Assembly: GCF_900099925.1 (NCBI RefSeq) | Contig: NZ_FNDE01000012.1 | Span: 1 to 64,000 of the forward strand | DNA length: 64,000 bases | Source of the DNA: Aneurinibacillus thermoaerophilus | Lineage (GTDB): Bacteria; Bacillota; Bacilli; Aneurinibacillales; Aneurinibacillaceae | Reading direction: 5' to 3' | Shown here: one piece after another, positions 43,337 through 53,909 of the stretch | Position numbering within the stretch: position 1 is the stretch's first letter | Layout of the letters: the number at the start of each line of letters is the position of its first letter | Notes under the pieces: generated by a model | Told to the model about the DNA's origin: nothing | Seen by the model: only the letters and a program-made list of their open reading frames with translations | The model's database searches: none | Position numbers and translations under genes: made by a program

Positions 43337-45007
43337 CTAAGCTTTAACAGGAATGTAAAGAACTTGCCCTTTCGCTACGGTTGCGCTTGAATGCAATCCG
43401 TTCGCTTGAGCGATATCTATCACACTTACATTGTATTTTTCCGCAATCTCCTCTAACGTTTCATCCTGTTGTGCAATGCACATTTTTAAACGAGTAAACT
43501 TCTCTTCCTTTTGCTTCATGAACGACATCAAATAAAACGCGCTGCCTTTTTTGTCCTCTTCTAGTGTTTCTTCTTCTTCCCCTGGCGCTTCTTCTTCGTC
43601 CCTTACTTCTTCAACCGCTTCTTCCTCTTCGGCACTTCTCTCTATTGCTTCATTTTCTCCACGCTGTCCATAAGAAGACAAAAATGGCGTCGTAACGGTA
43701 ACCGGGTCACGTTTTGTACCTTTCAACGTAATGGATACTTTTGCTTCTTCTCTTTCTTCGGCGCGGTTCTCTTTTTCTTCATTACATTCGTCGTGCGCCT
43801 TGCTTTGAACATCGGGCACAGTCACGGATGCAGACTCTTCGGTAAGCTCTGCCTCTGTTTCTGTACTTTGTACATCCGTTTCTTGTTGTTTCGTTTCCGG
43901 CGTGTGTGACCTTGCTTCTTCTTCCGTTCCATTCGCTTGTATAGTCTTTTCTACCGCCTCTGCCTGAACCGACTGTTCTTCCGTTTTCGCCGCCCCTGCC
44001 TGAACCGGCTGTTCTTCTGCTTTCACCGCCTCTGCCTGAACCGGCTGTTCTTCCGCTTTCACCGCCTCTGCCTGAATCGGCTGTTCTTCCGCTTTCACCG
44101 CCTCTGCCTGAACCGGCTGTTCTTCCGCTTTCACCGCCTCTGCCTGAACCGGCTGCTCTTCCGCTTTCACCGCCTCTGCCTGAACCGGCTGTTCTTTCAT
44201 CATCTTGGCTTCGACTGATGGTTCAGTTATCTCCTCGTCTTTTCTTCCTTCTTCCATCTTTACTGATTGGATAGTCGGTTGGGGAGGAGCCGCGGCATCT
44301 GTTTCCTGTACAACATCATCTTCCTTATCCGTTTCTGCTATAGCTTGTTCTTCTTTTGGAATGAATATCGCAGGGGTGGCCTCAGATTGCGTGGAATCTT
44401 CTTCTCCTTTGTCATCAGCTGGACGGGATGATGCCTCGCTTTCTTGCGTCTCTTCGGCTTCTTGATGGGAAGCAACATACTCAAATTTCGTTTGCAACAG
44501 TTTTGTTTCTTCAGTGGCAGAGCTTGCGAAACCTGCGTTTTTTACCCCGTTCAATGCCAATTCGGCGATAATAGATAATTTGCGTGTGGATTGGATTTCA
44601 TAGTCAAAGGACAAAATCGAAGCATACATTTGCTCTATGTCTTCGATTTTGCTGCGCGCAATGCAAATGTGAACCGGAATTTTTTCTATAAATGTGGTTC
44701 GTTCACTCTCCTCTTCAAAATCGTCCGGGTTCATAGCAAATGGATTAAATACAACAGAATCCACGTAACCAGTTACAGGCATTTCCTTTTCATTCGATGG
44801 AATATCTGGAAATTTGGGCGGTTTTCCGACATATTTCCCTTCTAATTTCAGATAACCTGAAACGATAACCTCATCCACCGTTTCCTGAATTTGAATGTGA
44901 GGTGTCAATTCTATCTCATCAATTTGTTCAATTTCACTCTGATCAGGAGAAATAAAAACCGAATGTTGCACCGGAAACGTCAAAATGGCGGCTCGATTGT
45001 TTTGCAT
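43337..45007 (-). CDS. spoVID: SpoVID-like spore coat encasement protein
   Basis: 556 residues. The N-terminal ~190 residues match the SpoVID beta-rich domain (VSGYLKLEGKYVG; PVTGYVDSVVFNPF). The middle is very acidic and includes seven 12-residue repeats (271-354). The C-terminal ~50 residues form a LysM domain (ETLEEIAEKYNVSVIDIAQANG) ending in VLYIPVKA. In the known system it lets coat layers surround the forespore. Upstream of the coat kinase genes and downstream of hemL, as in B. subtilis. Confidence 0.88.
   Translation of the reverse strand: MQNNRAAILTFPVQHSVFISPDQSEIEQIDEIELTPHIQIQETVDEVIVSGYLKLEGKYVGKPPKFPDIPSNEKEMPVTGYVDSVVFNPFAMNPDDFEEESERTTFIEKIPVHICIARSKIEDIEQMYASILSFDYEIQSTRKLSIIAELALNGVKNAGFASSATEETKLLQTKFEYVASHQEAEETQESEASSRPADDKGEEDSTQSEATPAIFIPKEEQAIAETDKEDDVVQETDAAAPPQPTIQSVKMEEGRKDEEITEPSVEAKMMKEQPVQAEAVKAEEQPVQAEAVKAEEQPVQAEAVKAEEQPIQAEAVKAEEQPVQAEAVKAEEQPVQAGAAKTEEQSVQAEAVEKTIQANGTEEEARSHTPETKQQETDVQSTETEAELTEESASVTVPDVQSKAHDECNEEKENRAEEREEAKVSITLKGTKRDPVTVTTPFLSSYGQRGENEAIERSAEEEEAVEEVRDEEEAPGEEEETLEEDKKGSAFYLMSFMKQKEEKFTRLKMCIAQQDETLEEIAEKYNVSVIDIAQANGLHSSATVAKGQVLYIPVKA
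43946..44197 (-). repeat. Seven tandem 36-bp repeats inside spoVID
   Basis: Exactly 252 bases coding for EEQPVQAEAVKA-type units, residues 271-354. The central five units are almost identical at DNA level, while the outer ones have drifted, which suggests recent slippage expansion. Confidence 0.95.
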
Positions 45008-45153
45008 GTTGATGAAATCCTCCCTCCTCTAAATTGCTTTCCTTAAAATATATAGAAAAAAAAAGAGGGATATGCTCATTTCCTACGGAAACTTTTACAC
45101 GACAAAATACTGTTTTCGCACAGCATCATAAAACGAAAGAAAGCCATAAACAT

Positions 45154-45192
45154 ATAAAAAAATACCCGAAACCGAAAAGGTCTCAGGTATTT
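45154..45192 (-). terminator. Terminator of the hem operon
   Basis: 14-bp stem with G-U pairs (45160-45173 with 45179-45192), then seven Ts on the minus strand, 12 bases past the hemL stop. Confidence 0.9.
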
Positions 45193-45203
45193 AGCACATC
45201 GAA

Positions 45204-46493
45204 TTATAGTTGCTTCAACGCATTGTAGTTCGCTGCAATCGTCCGTTCAATATCTTCGTCCGTGTGGGCCGTAGATACAAACATCCCTTCAAACTGTGAC
45301 GGCGGTAGCGAAATGCCTTCTTCTAGCATCAGACGGAAGTATTTGGCGAAACGATCCAGGTCAGACGTTTTTGCCGTTTCATAGTTGATTACTTTCTGAT
45401 CGGTAAAGAAGACGCCTATCATAGAGCCAACGCGGTTGATATGGATTGGAATACCCAGTTCTTTCGCGTTAGCGGCAATGCCTTCTTCCAGACGGGCGCT
45501 CTTACGTTCTAACTCTTCATACACACCTGGCTTGCTGAGTTCTTTCAATGTCGCGTAACCGGCTGCCATTGCCAACGGATTTCCCGACAATGTACCTGCC
45601 TGATACACGGGACCATCCGGTGCAATTTGGCGCATGATTTCTTCCTTGCCGCCGTACGCACCGACCGGAAGACCCCCGCCGATTACTTTTCCCATCGTCG
45701 TTAAGTCAGGCGTAATGCCGAAACGACCCTGGCCGCAGTTGTACGCCACGCGGAATCCGGTCATAACCTCATCAAAAATTAATATCGTTCCATATTCTTT
45801 TGTCAGTTTACGCAGCCCCTCCAAAAAGCCCGGCAGCGCCGGAACGACACCCATGTTGCCCGCTACTGGCTCGACGATAACAGCCGCCAATTCATGTCCA
45901 AAACGCTCAAATGCTAATTTTACGCTTTCCAAATCATTATACGGCACCGTAATGGTGTTGGCTGCCAGGGAAGCAGGTACACCCGGACTGTCCGGTAATC
46001 CTAGCGTTGCTACACCGGAACCGGCTTTGATAAGCAAACTGTCGCCATGTCCATGATAACATCCTTCAAACTTCATAATTTTATCACGCTTCGTGTACCC
46101 GCGCGCCAAGCGAAGCGCGCTCATCGTCGCTTCTGTTCCAGAATTAACCATACGCACAACTTCCACGGAGGGCACGATTTCGCATACAAGCTTGGCCATC
46201 TCCGTCTCAAGCACAGTCGGTGCACCGAAACTTGTGCCTTTTTCCAGCGTTTCTTTGAGTGCTTCCTGCACTGCTGGATGGCAATGCCCCAGAATCAATG
46301 GACCCCAAGAACATACATAGTCAATGTATTCATTTCCATCCACATCATAAATTTTTGAACCGACACCACGCTCCATATACACCGGGTTCATGCCAACCGA
46401 TTTGAAAGCGCGTACAGGGCTATTTACTCCGCCCGGCATATATTTTTTTGCTTCGGCGAAACTTTCGATTGATTTGTTGTACACTTTATGCAT
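45204..46493 (-). CDS. hemL: HemL, glutamate-1-semialdehyde 2,1-aminomutase
   Basis: PLP enzyme giving 5-aminolevulinate. Chosen ATG of MHKVYNKS has GGGGGG 7 bases upstream (429 residues). PLP lysine in [18 protein letters not shown], and the N-terminal [15 protein letters not shown] typical of the family. Last gene of hemAXCDBL. Confidence 0.97.
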   Translation of the reverse strand: MHKVYNKSIESFAEAKKYMPGGVNSPVRAFKSVGMNPVYMERGVGSKIYDVDGNEYIDYVCSWGPLILGHCHPAVQEALKETLEKGTSFGAPTVLETEMAKLVCEIVPSVEVVRMVNSGTEATMSALRLARGYTKRDKIMKFEGCYHGHGDSLLIKAGSGVATLGLPDSPGVPASLAANTITVPYNDLESVKLAFERFGHELAAVIVEPVAGNMGVVPALPGFLEGLRKLTKEYGTILIFDEVMTGFRVAYNCGQGRFGITPDLTTMGKVIGGGLPVGAYGGKEEIMRQIAPDGPVYQAGTLSGNPLAMAAGYATLKELSKPGVYEELERKSARLEEGIAANAKELGIPIHINRVGSMIGVFFTDQKVINYETAKTSDLDRFAKYFRLMLEEGISLPPSQFEGMFVSTAHTDEDIERTIAANYNALKQL

Positions 46494-46511
46494 TGTCATG
46501 CCCCCCTGTTA

Positions 46512-47498
46512 TTATTTATCTATTTCCTTCAACCAGCGGGCCGCATCTTTCGCTGAATACGTTAAAATCATATCAGCACCAGCACGCTTCAGTCCGGTGA
46601 GCAGTTCAAGCGTAATAGCCTTCTCATCAACCCAGCCTCGCAAAGCCGCCGCTTTAATCATAGAATACTCACCGCTTACATTGTAAGCTGCCACAGGAAG
46701 GTCAAAGCTGTCTTTTACTTCACGGATAATATCCATGTAAGCCATCGCCGGTTTCACCATTAGCATATCCGCTCCTTCTGCCACGTCGGAAGCCGCCTCA
46801 CGCAGCGCTTCGCGACGGTTGGCCGGATCCATCTGGTACGTTTTACGATCGCCGAACTGCGGCGCGGAATGTGCGGCATCACGAAACGGTCCATAGAATT
46901 GGGAAGCATATTTGACGGCATACGACATAATCGGCGTATTGATAAAACCAGCTTCATCAAGTCCTTGCCGAATTGCTGCAACAAACCCGTCCATCATATT
47001 GGAAGGCGCGATCATATCAGCGCCAGCCGCCGCCTGGGAAACCGCCGTTTTTACAAGCAATTCCAAACTCGGGTCGTTATCCACATAACCATCGCGCACC
47101 ACACCGCAATGGCCATGTTCAGTGTACTGACACAGGCAAGTGTCGGCCATCGTCACAAGTTGCGGTGCCCACTGTTTAATTTTTCGAATCGCCTGCTGCA
47201 CGATACCATTTTCCGCATAAGCCTCTGACCCGCATTCATCTTTATGGTTCGGCACACCAAATACTATCACCGACTGAATTCCCAGCTCCACCACTTCAGC
47301 AACTTCTTCTTCAAGGCGGTCTAAGGAATAATGGAACACGCCCGGCATGGAAGAGATCTCATGTTTTATATTATCGCCTTCCACAACAAATAACGGATAA
47401 ATAAAGTCATTCGTATGCAAATACGTCTCGCGGACAAGATTCCTCATCGCGGCTGTTGTACGCAGACGGCGATGGCGTTGAAAATGTAAAGACATCAT
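46512..47498 (-). CDS. hemB: HemB, delta-aminolevulinic acid dehydratase
   Basis: Condenses two 5-aminolevulinates to porphobilinogen. Active-site lysines are visible in [13 protein letters not shown] and [12 protein letters not shown]; the cysteine-rich zinc region is [14 protein letters not shown]. 328 residues, AAGGAGG upstream; the start may be either of two adjacent ATGs. Confidence 0.97.
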   Translation of the reverse strand: MMSLHFQRHRRLRTTAAMRNLVRETYLHTNDFIYPLFVVEGDNIKHEISSMPGVFHYSLDRLEEEVAEVVELGIQSVIVFGVPNHKDECGSEAYAENGIVQQAIRKIKQWAPQLVTMADTCLCQYTEHGHCGVVRDGYVDNDPSLELLVKTAVSQAAAGADMIAPSNMMDGFVAAIRQGLDEAGFINTPIMSYAVKYASQFYGPFRDAAHSAPQFGDRKTYQMDPANRREALREAASDVAEGADMLMVKPAMAYMDIIREVKDSFDLPVAAYNVSGEYSMIKAAALRGWVDEKAITLELLTGLKRAGADMILTYSAKDAARWLKEIDK

Positions 47499-47514
47499 TC
47501 CATCCTCCTTCGGG

Positions 47515-48297
47515 TTACCACCCGGTATAATTCAAAATGGCCCGCAGCAGACCGTCAATGCTGTATTCGTCGCCCATCACATGGACAGAAAGTCCGGCAT
47601 CCTGCACCGCCTTCGCAGTAACAGGACCGATAACTCCGATATGTACTCCCGCCAGATACTCCTGCCTCTCTTGTTCGCTAAAACCAGCTAAAAAATGGCG
47701 TACCGTAGACGGACTGGTGAACGTGACCATGTCGACTTTCTTCTGCTTTAATTGCCTCTTCATTTGAGCAATATTTTCCTCTGCCCTTACCGTATCATAA
47801 GCGGGCGCATCTGTCACTTCCAATCCAAGCGCCCTAAGTCCTTCCGGAAGTACTTCACGGCCGATGTTTGCCCGGGGCAGCAGCGCTTTTTGCCCCGGCT
47901 CTAGCTTATCCTTCATTATCTCTACCAGATGTTCGGCAGTAAATTTACCGGGAATATGCGGCACGAAAAATCCTCTATCTGCAAGAGCGGCAGCTGTCTT
48001 TTTCCCTACGGCGGCAATCTGTCCATTAAAATCGTCCATGCTATACCCGAGTTCCGCAAGGCGCCGAAAGAAAAAAGCAACCCCATTTACACTGGTGAAA
48101 AACAGCCAGTCAAATGAGGGCAGAGCGCGCAAGGCGCGATCAAGCGGAGCAGGATCAGAAGGCGGCACAAACCGAATAACCGGACAGGCGATGGCCTCGC
48201 CACCCAGCCGCTCGATTTTGCGGATAAACTCTTCCGCTTGTTCCCGTGCTCTCGTCACGACAATACGCTTGCCTTCAAGTGGACGGACAGCGTTCAT
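47515..48297 (-). CDS. hemD: HemD, uroporphyrinogen-III synthase
   Basis: 260 residues, two similar alpha/beta domains linked by a hinge. Motifs: [11 protein letters not shown] near residue 68 and [13 protein letters not shown] near 175. Closes hydroxymethylbilane with ring inversion. Overlaps hemC by four bases (ATGA). Confidence 0.93.
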   Translation of the reverse strand: MNAVRPLEGKRIVVTRAREQAEEFIRKIERLGGEAIACPVIRFVPPSDPAPLDRALRALPSFDWLFFTSVNGVAFFFRRLAELGYSMDDFNGQIAAVGKKTAAALADRGFFVPHIPGKFTAEHLVEIMKDKLEPGQKALLPRANIGREVLPEGLRALGLEVTDAPAYDTVRAEENIAQMKRQLKQKKVDMVTFTSPSTVRHFLAGFSEQERQEYLAGVHIGVIGPVTAKAVQDAGLSVHVMGDEYSIDGLLRAILNYTGW

Positions 48298-49220
48298 GCT
48301 TGGTTTTCCTTACTCACTTTTTCCAGAATGGTATCGGCGCCTTTTTCTTTTAACTTCCTGGCAAGCTGCACCCCAAGCTGCTCAGGATCGGTACCTTTGA
48401 TACTTTCTTTGAGTACATTCTCTCCATCCGGGTCAGCCACAAGGCCGGTCAGGGAAATGGCTCCATCCGTAACAATAGCATGAGCGGCAATCGGTACCTG
48501 GCAACCGCCTTCCAATGTGCGTAAAAAGGCGCGCTCCGCCCGGACGGCAAGCGCTGTTTCTTCATGATGAAGCTTACTTAACAATTCCAGCAGTTCTGTG
48601 TCGTCTTCGCGGCACTCAATCGCAAGCGCTCCCTGCCCAACTGCGGGCAGACTCACTTCAACCGGGAAAAATTCGGTAATTTCCCCGTTCCACTGCATCC
48701 GCTCCAGACCAGCTGCCGCCAGAACAATAGCCGAAAAGCTTTCTTCTTTCAGCTTACGCATGCGGGTATCAATATTGCCCCGAATCGGTTCAATAACAAG
48801 ATCCGGACGGAGCGCTTTCAATTGGGCCGCACGCCGGAGGCTGCTTGTTCCTACAACGGAACCCGCCGGAAGCTTATCCAGCGGAGTGCCGTGTTCGCTA
48901 ATGAGCACATCCCGCACGTCTACGCGTTGCGGCACGCAGCCGATAGTAAGACCTTTCGGCAATACGGCCGGCATATCTTTCATGCTGTGAACCGCCATAT
49001 CGATCTCTCCATCAAGTAGCGCCTGTTCAATTTCTTTGACAAACAATCCTTTGCCGCCTACTTTGGACAGGGTCACATCAAGAATACGGTCCCCTTTTGT
49101 CACAATTTTTTTAATCTCGAATTCAAAAGGAAGACCAAAGCTTTTTAGCCGGTCAACCACCCAGTTTGTCTGTGTTAACGCCAGCGCGCTTTGCCTGGAA
49201 CCTACAACAATTTTTCTCAT
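48294..49220 (-). CDS. hemC: HemC, porphobilinogen deaminase
   Basis: 308 residues. Catalytic aspartate region VHSMKDMPA, the arginine-rich [11 protein letters not shown], and the dipyrromethane cofactor cysteine in [14 protein letters not shown]. Order hemX-hemC-hemD as in B. subtilis. Confidence 0.97.
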   Translation of the reverse strand: MRKIVVGSRQSALALTQTNWVVDRLKSFGLPFEFEIKKIVTKGDRILDVTLSKVGGKGLFVKEIEQALLDGEIDMAVHSMKDMPAVLPKGLTIGCVPQRVDVRDVLISEHGTPLDKLPAGSVVGTSSLRRAAQLKALRPDLVIEPIRGNIDTRMRKLKEESFSAIVLAAAGLERMQWNGEITEFFPVEVSLPAVGQGALAIECREDDTELLELLSKLHHEETALAVRAERAFLRTLEGGCQVPIAAHAIVTDGAISLTGLVADPDGENVLKESIKGTDPEQLGVQLARKLKEKGADTILEKVSKENQA

Positions 49221-49237
49221 TATTCATATCTCCCTTC

Positions 49238-50059
49238 CTACAGCCACTGATGAAAAGATAAGACAGACCCGGAAATGAAATAGTTCAGCAAAATCAGCAT
49301 AAACGCTCCCGCATTCCATAACGCCAGCTTGCGACCCATCCAGCCGTAAGTCACGCGCTGATACAAATAAAGGGAATAAGCGATAAACACAGCAACGGAT
49401 ACGAGCACTTTAGGGTCAAGCCAAATGCTAGCATTCACTTTTAGATGAGCCCAAATCGCTCCCAAAATTAGCGCCAGAAGTAAAAGCGGAACCCCTATCA
49501 TGTTCAGTCGATATGAATACAAATCAAGAAGTCCAAGTCCTGGTAGCCTTTGCAACCATTTATTCCACATTTTTTGCTTCAGCATCCTGTCCTCGACAAG
49601 ATACATAAGCGAAAAAATAAACGAAAGCGAGAACGCCCCGTATGAGACGAGCGCTAGACTGATGTGAATGAAGAGCAGTTCCGATGTAAGGCGCTCAGCC
49701 ACCATCGGCGACGCTTCTTTGTTGGCAAAGAAGTTGAGCGCCAGCACGGAAAATCCGAGAACATTCGTGAAGAATACCAGCAGATCCACCCTAAACAAAT
49801 AATTGATGACAAGGGAGAAAGTGACCAATATCCATGAATAAAAAAAGAGCGTTTCAAATAGTGTGAGTACCGGGAAATACTCTTTCTCAACCATGCTAAG
49901 GACAAAAAAGACGCTTTGCAGCGCCCAAACAATAGCAAGCAGCCAGAAGGCGATACGATTTACCTTCCGGCTGCGGTTTAGAAAATCAGCAAAATACAGC
50001 AGGATGCTGCAAGCATAAATATAGATAATGACATCATAAATTAAGCTTTCATGAAACAA
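49238..50059 (-). CDS. hemX: HemX, CcsA-like membrane protein
   Basis: 273 residues, eight hydrophobic segments, related to cytochrome c assembly proteins of the CcsA group. In B. subtilis HemX lowers HemA levels. It follows hemA by 30 bases. No tryptophan-rich heme motif as strong as in true CcsA is visible. Confidence 0.9.
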   Translation of the reverse strand: MFHESLIYDVIIYIYACSILLYFADFLNRSRKVNRIAFWLLAIVWALQSVFFVLSMVEKEYFPVLTLFETLFFYSWILVTFSLVINYLFRVDLLVFFTNVLGFSVLALNFFANKEASPMVAERLTSELLFIHISLALVSYGAFSLSFIFSLMYLVEDRMLKQKMWNKWLQRLPGLGLLDLYSYRLNMIGVPLLLLALILGAIWAHLKVNASIWLDPKVLVSVAVFIAYSLYLYQRVTYGWMGRKLALWNAGAFMLILLNYFISGSVLSFHQWL

Positions 50060-50089
50060 TGGACATAACTCCTCTCCTCAGGAGCAAAA

Positions 50090-51439
50090 CTAGAAAGCTT
50101 GCTGCGCTCTGCGTTGTCGAAGCGGAATGTACGATTCTTCTGTTTCTTCCTCCGCTTGTGTCATCTCTTCAAACAAACCTTCAAGAGCAAACAGCTTCAC
50201 AAACATATTCAACGCCTCATCCGCCCCCGGCTGTCCTGCCATTTCCTTGAGACGGACGATCGGGTCGTGCATGATTTGGTTAATCAGACTACGGGTCTGC
50301 TTATTGATCATCCGAATTTCTTTCTCGGTTAACTCTGGACATTTGTTCTGAATATTACGCAGCGCTTCCTGCTGGTAAGCAAGCAGCTTTTCGCGCAGCG
50401 CCCCGATAAGCGGACCCACGCCAAGCGTATTTAGCCATGATTTGAAAGCGAGCCATTCCTCGTTGATCATTATGCAAATTTTCTCAGCTTCACGCGCACG
50501 CTCACGCAGGTTGGCCGCAACAATTCCTTCCAAATCATCGATATCGTACAGATAAACCCCATCCAAATCATTAATCTCCGGATCCAAATCGCGCGGCACA
50601 GCAATATCTATCATAAACAGCGGACGGTTACGGCGTTTTCGCATAATCGCTTCCACGTTCCGCCTCGTTACCACATAAGCGTCAGCACCCGTCGAACTGA
50701 TCACAATATCAGCAAGTACAAGCGCCTCGTCCAGCCGTTCCATCGGTAAGGCAACCCCGCGAAATTTATCGGCCAGCGCCAGCGCACGCTCGTACGTGCG
50801 GTTTACCACAAGCACGCGTGCGGCACCATTTGCATGCAGATGCTTCGCAGTTAATTCGCTCATCTTTCCCGCGCCAAGCACAAGAACGGTCTTGTCATTA
50901 AAATAACCAAACACTTTTTTGCCCAATTCAATCGCCGCATAGCTCGTCGAGACAGCATTTTTATTAATGTCCGTCTCCGAATGGGCACGCTTGGCCAATG
51001 TAATCGCCTGCTGAAACAGCTTGTTGAACACAATTCCCGTTGCGCCGTTTGTTTGCGCCAACTGGAATGCATCCTTTACCTGTCCAAGAATTTGTGTCTC
51101 ACCCAATACCATAGAATCCAAACCACAGGCGACACGAAACAGATGCTGCACAGCGTCATCATTTTCTTTTATATAAATATGGTCAATAAATTCTTCACGC
51201 GGTACACCAAACCATTCAGAAAGGTAATTCTTCATGAAATGGCGTCCCGTATGCAACTGGTCAACGACCCCATAAATCTCCGTACGGTTACAGGTGCCAA
51301 TAATTACACACTCTAATATGCTTTTCGTATTTTTTAGTTTCGTCAGCGCCTTCAGCCTGTCTTGTTCCGCAAACGCAAACCGCTCGCGGATTTCGACTGG
51401 CGCTGTGCGATAATTCAACCCGATTGTTAGAATGTGCAT
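50090..51439 (-). CDS. hemA: HemA, glutamyl-tRNA reductase
   Basis: 449 residues from the ATG of MHILTIGLN (AGGGG upstream). Catalytic cysteine in GTCNRTEIYG, NADPH site VLVLGAGKMSELTA, and the C-terminal dimerisation helix. First enzyme of the C5 heme pathway and first gene of the operon. Heme- or HemX-linked degradation signals cannot be judged. Confidence 0.97.
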   Translation of the reverse strand: MHILTIGLNYRTAPVEIRERFAFAEQDRLKALTKLKNTKSILECVIIGTCNRTEIYGVVDQLHTGRHFMKNYLSEWFGVPREEFIDHIYIKENDDAVQHLFRVACGLDSMVLGETQILGQVKDAFQLAQTNGATGIVFNKLFQQAITLAKRAHSETDINKNAVSTSYAAIELGKKVFGYFNDKTVLVLGAGKMSELTAKHLHANGAARVLVVNRTYERALALADKFRGVALPMERLDEALVLADIVISSTGADAYVVTRRNVEAIMRKRRNRPLFMIDIAVPRDLDPEINDLDGVYLYDIDDLEGIVAANLRERAREAEKICIMINEEWLAFKSWLNTLGVGPLIGALREKLLAYQQEALRNIQNKCPELTEKEIRMINKQTRSLINQIMHDPIVRLKEMAGQPGADEALNMFVKLFALEGLFEEMTQAEEETEESYIPLRQRRAQQAF

Positions 51440-51541
51440 AATTGACACCCCTACCTCTTTATATTTCCCGTTCCATCAAATTCATTTATTATTCTGTTCC
51501 CTTATCCGTCCGCAATATGCGCCTATTTTCACATGTTATTA

Positions 51542-51547
51542 ATTATA
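51542..51547 (-). promoter_or_regulatory. Extended -10 promoter of the hem operon
   Basis: Minus-strand TGATATAAT contains a perfect -10 with a TG extension; the -35 region is weak. It is about 100 bases upstream of hemA. Confidence 0.55.
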
Positions 51548-51657
51548 TCACTTTCTTTATCAAAAACTGAATCAAAATGTGAAAAATTTATGGAGACACA
51601 TTAAATTCCATGCATCATATTCCCAACATTTATTATATCAGAAAAGCGCACACAAAC

Positions 51658-51695
51658 AAACAGGCGTCCCGTGTCAATCTACGGAACACCTGTTT
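51658..51695 (-). terminator. Terminator after ppk
   Basis: 15-bp stem with two G-U pairs (51658-51672 and 51681-51695), then a TTTGTTTG tract on the minus strand, 5 bases past the ppk stop. Confidence 0.75.
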
Positions 51696-51700
51696 ATCCA

Positions 51701-53875
51701 TCATTCTTCTTCCACATGGGTTTTTGGCTTCAATTGCTTCATATAGGGAGTCTGCCGGATTTTTTTCGTGTTTTTTACCGCCAGTTCGTGAAAATACAAC
51801 TGGGCATGCACATGCGGCTCCCCTTCTCTTGGCTGTACTCTCGTATATGTGCCGTCCGGCTTCAGCGTCCTTGCCTTGACATTATCACTAAGTAATATAT
51901 GTAAAATATCTTTTACACGTTCTTTGAGCGATTTCACCTCAATCGGAAACATAATTTCCACACGCCGCTCCATATTGCGTGTCATCCAATCTGCGCTTGA
52001 TAGATACACCAGTTCATTGCCGCCATTTTGGAAATAGAAAACCCGTGAATGTTCCAGGAACCGATCCACAATGCTGCGCACGCGTATATTCTCGCTTATG
52101 CCCGGCATGCCAGGGCGCAGACAACAAATGCCCCGTACAATCATATCAATCTGCACACCTGCAATCGACGCTTTGAATAAAGCTTTAATTAACTTTTTAT
52201 CGGTCAGGGAATTCATTTTTAAAATAATGCGTCCTGGCTTTTCCAGTGTGCTTTTTGCAATTTCGTTGTCAATCAACTGCAAAATCCGGTTGCGCAAACC
52301 ATTCGGAGCAACCTCTATTTTTTTCTACTTGGGTGGCTTGGAATAACCGGACAAATGATTGAAAATATAGGACGCATCAATACCAAACTGTTCGTTGCAT
52401 GTAAACATCCCCAAATCGGTGTAAAGCCGCGCGGTGGAATCATTATAATTGCCTGTGCCAAGGTGAACGTACCGAATAAGCTTCTGCCCTTCCTGACGCA
52501 CAATAAGCGTAATTTTACAGTGAGTTTTTAACCCGACCAATCCGTAAATCACATGGCATCCCGCTTTTTCCAACTTCTTCGCCCAGACGATGTTGTTTTC
52601 CTCGTCAAACCGCGCTTTGAGTTCAACAAGAACCGTAACCTGCTTGCCGTTCTCTGCCGCTTTCGCGAGCGCATTTACGATGGGAGAGTCCCCGCTGACC
52701 CTGTACAGCGTTTGCTTGATTGCTAACACATTTGGATCATCCGCCGCCTGTTTAACAAAGTGGACGACCGGATCGAATGATTCATACGGATGGTGCACGA
52801 GAATATCCTTATGGGCAATGGCTTCGAAGATGTTATTTTCCCCGATAAAATCGGCCGGCGGCTGCGGCGGTAAACTGCGGTAGCGCAATTCGTTGTAGCC
52901 AGGTAACGACAGAACAAACTTCATTAGAAACGTTAAATCCAGCGGCCCTTCAACTTCATAAATATCGCACGCTTCGATTTCTAACGACTCTTGCAAAATT
53001 GCCTTCATGTACTCATCCATTTCACATGTTACTTCAAGCCGCACAGCAGAACTCCATCTGCGCTTTTTTAATTCTTTCTGGATTTCTTTCAATAAATCCT
53101 CCGTACCTTCTTCATCAAGCGTCAAATCGGCGTTACGCGTAATACGAAACGGTTTGACTGAAAGAATACGATTGCCCTTAAACAGGAAATCCACATAGTG
53201 GCAAATGACATCTTCAAGCAGAATAAACTGCGCGATTCCTTCCGGACTGGGCAGCTGAATATAGCGCGGCAATACCGAAGGCACCTGCACCACAGCAAAC
53301 AGCAACTTGCTTTTTCCATCTCGTTCACTGTCCAATGTTACGGCTAGATTAACACTTCTGTTCAAAAGCATTGGGAACGGACGGCTTGCATCAACCGCCA
53401 TCGGGGTCAAAACCGGATAAATGCGGTCATAAAAGTAGGTCCTCACAAATCTGTGCTGCTCTTCTGTCAACTCCTCAGGCTTTACAAACGAAATGCCGTA
53501 AGAGGCAAGCAACGGAATAAACGTTTCGTGCAATAGTCTATACTGCTTTTCCACCATTTTGTGCGCCTCCCGTGAAACGGCTTCCAGTTGCTGGCGAGGG
53601 GTCATGCCAGATTTGTTATCCGGGGTCGTAATTCCGTGCTTTTCCTGGTCTTTCATTGAGCCGACCCGGATCATAAAAAATTCATCCAGATTTGAGCTTG
53701 TAATCGCCAGAAACTTAAGACGCTCCAGCAACGGATTTTTTTCATCTTCCGCTTCTTCCAGCACGCGATGATTAAAGGCGAGCCAGCTTAGTTCACGGTT
53801 AATATAGTATTCCGTGCAATCAAAATCGATCGTATCACCTCTTTTATTTTCAAGACTTTTTCTTCCTTGCCCCAT
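51701..53875 (-). pseudogene. ppk: Polyphosphate kinase interrupted by an in-frame amber codon
   Basis: The frame encodes a normal-length PPK1 of 724 codons but carries TAG at codon 517 (plus 52325-52327). Both sides are well conserved. Before it: N-domain NRELSWLAFNHRVLEEA, ATP region, and the autophosphorylated histidine in GLKTHCK. After it, in the same frame: KKIEVAPNGLRNRI, then the second catalytic histidine in EHSRVFYFQ, ending ...KTHVEEE. The stop sits at the surface linker between catalytic domains C1 and C2, where relatives often have an aromatic residue such as Trp (TGG). The truncated 516-residue product would lack C2. Alternatives are sequencing error, recent nonsense mutation or suppression. 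Confidence 0.85.
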
Positions 53876-53909
53876 AATCTGATACCTCTTCTTTAATTAA
53901 TGATTTTTC

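Noticed and set aside
43937-44218. Plus-strand 93-codon frame with regular Leu/Asn/Arg/Phe repeats
   Set aside because: It is the antisense reading of the spoVID 36-bp repeats.
51701-52297. A separate 198-residue protein downstream of ppk
   Set aside because: It is the in-frame C-terminal quarter of PPK1 after the amber codon; no ribosome binding site precedes its TTG.
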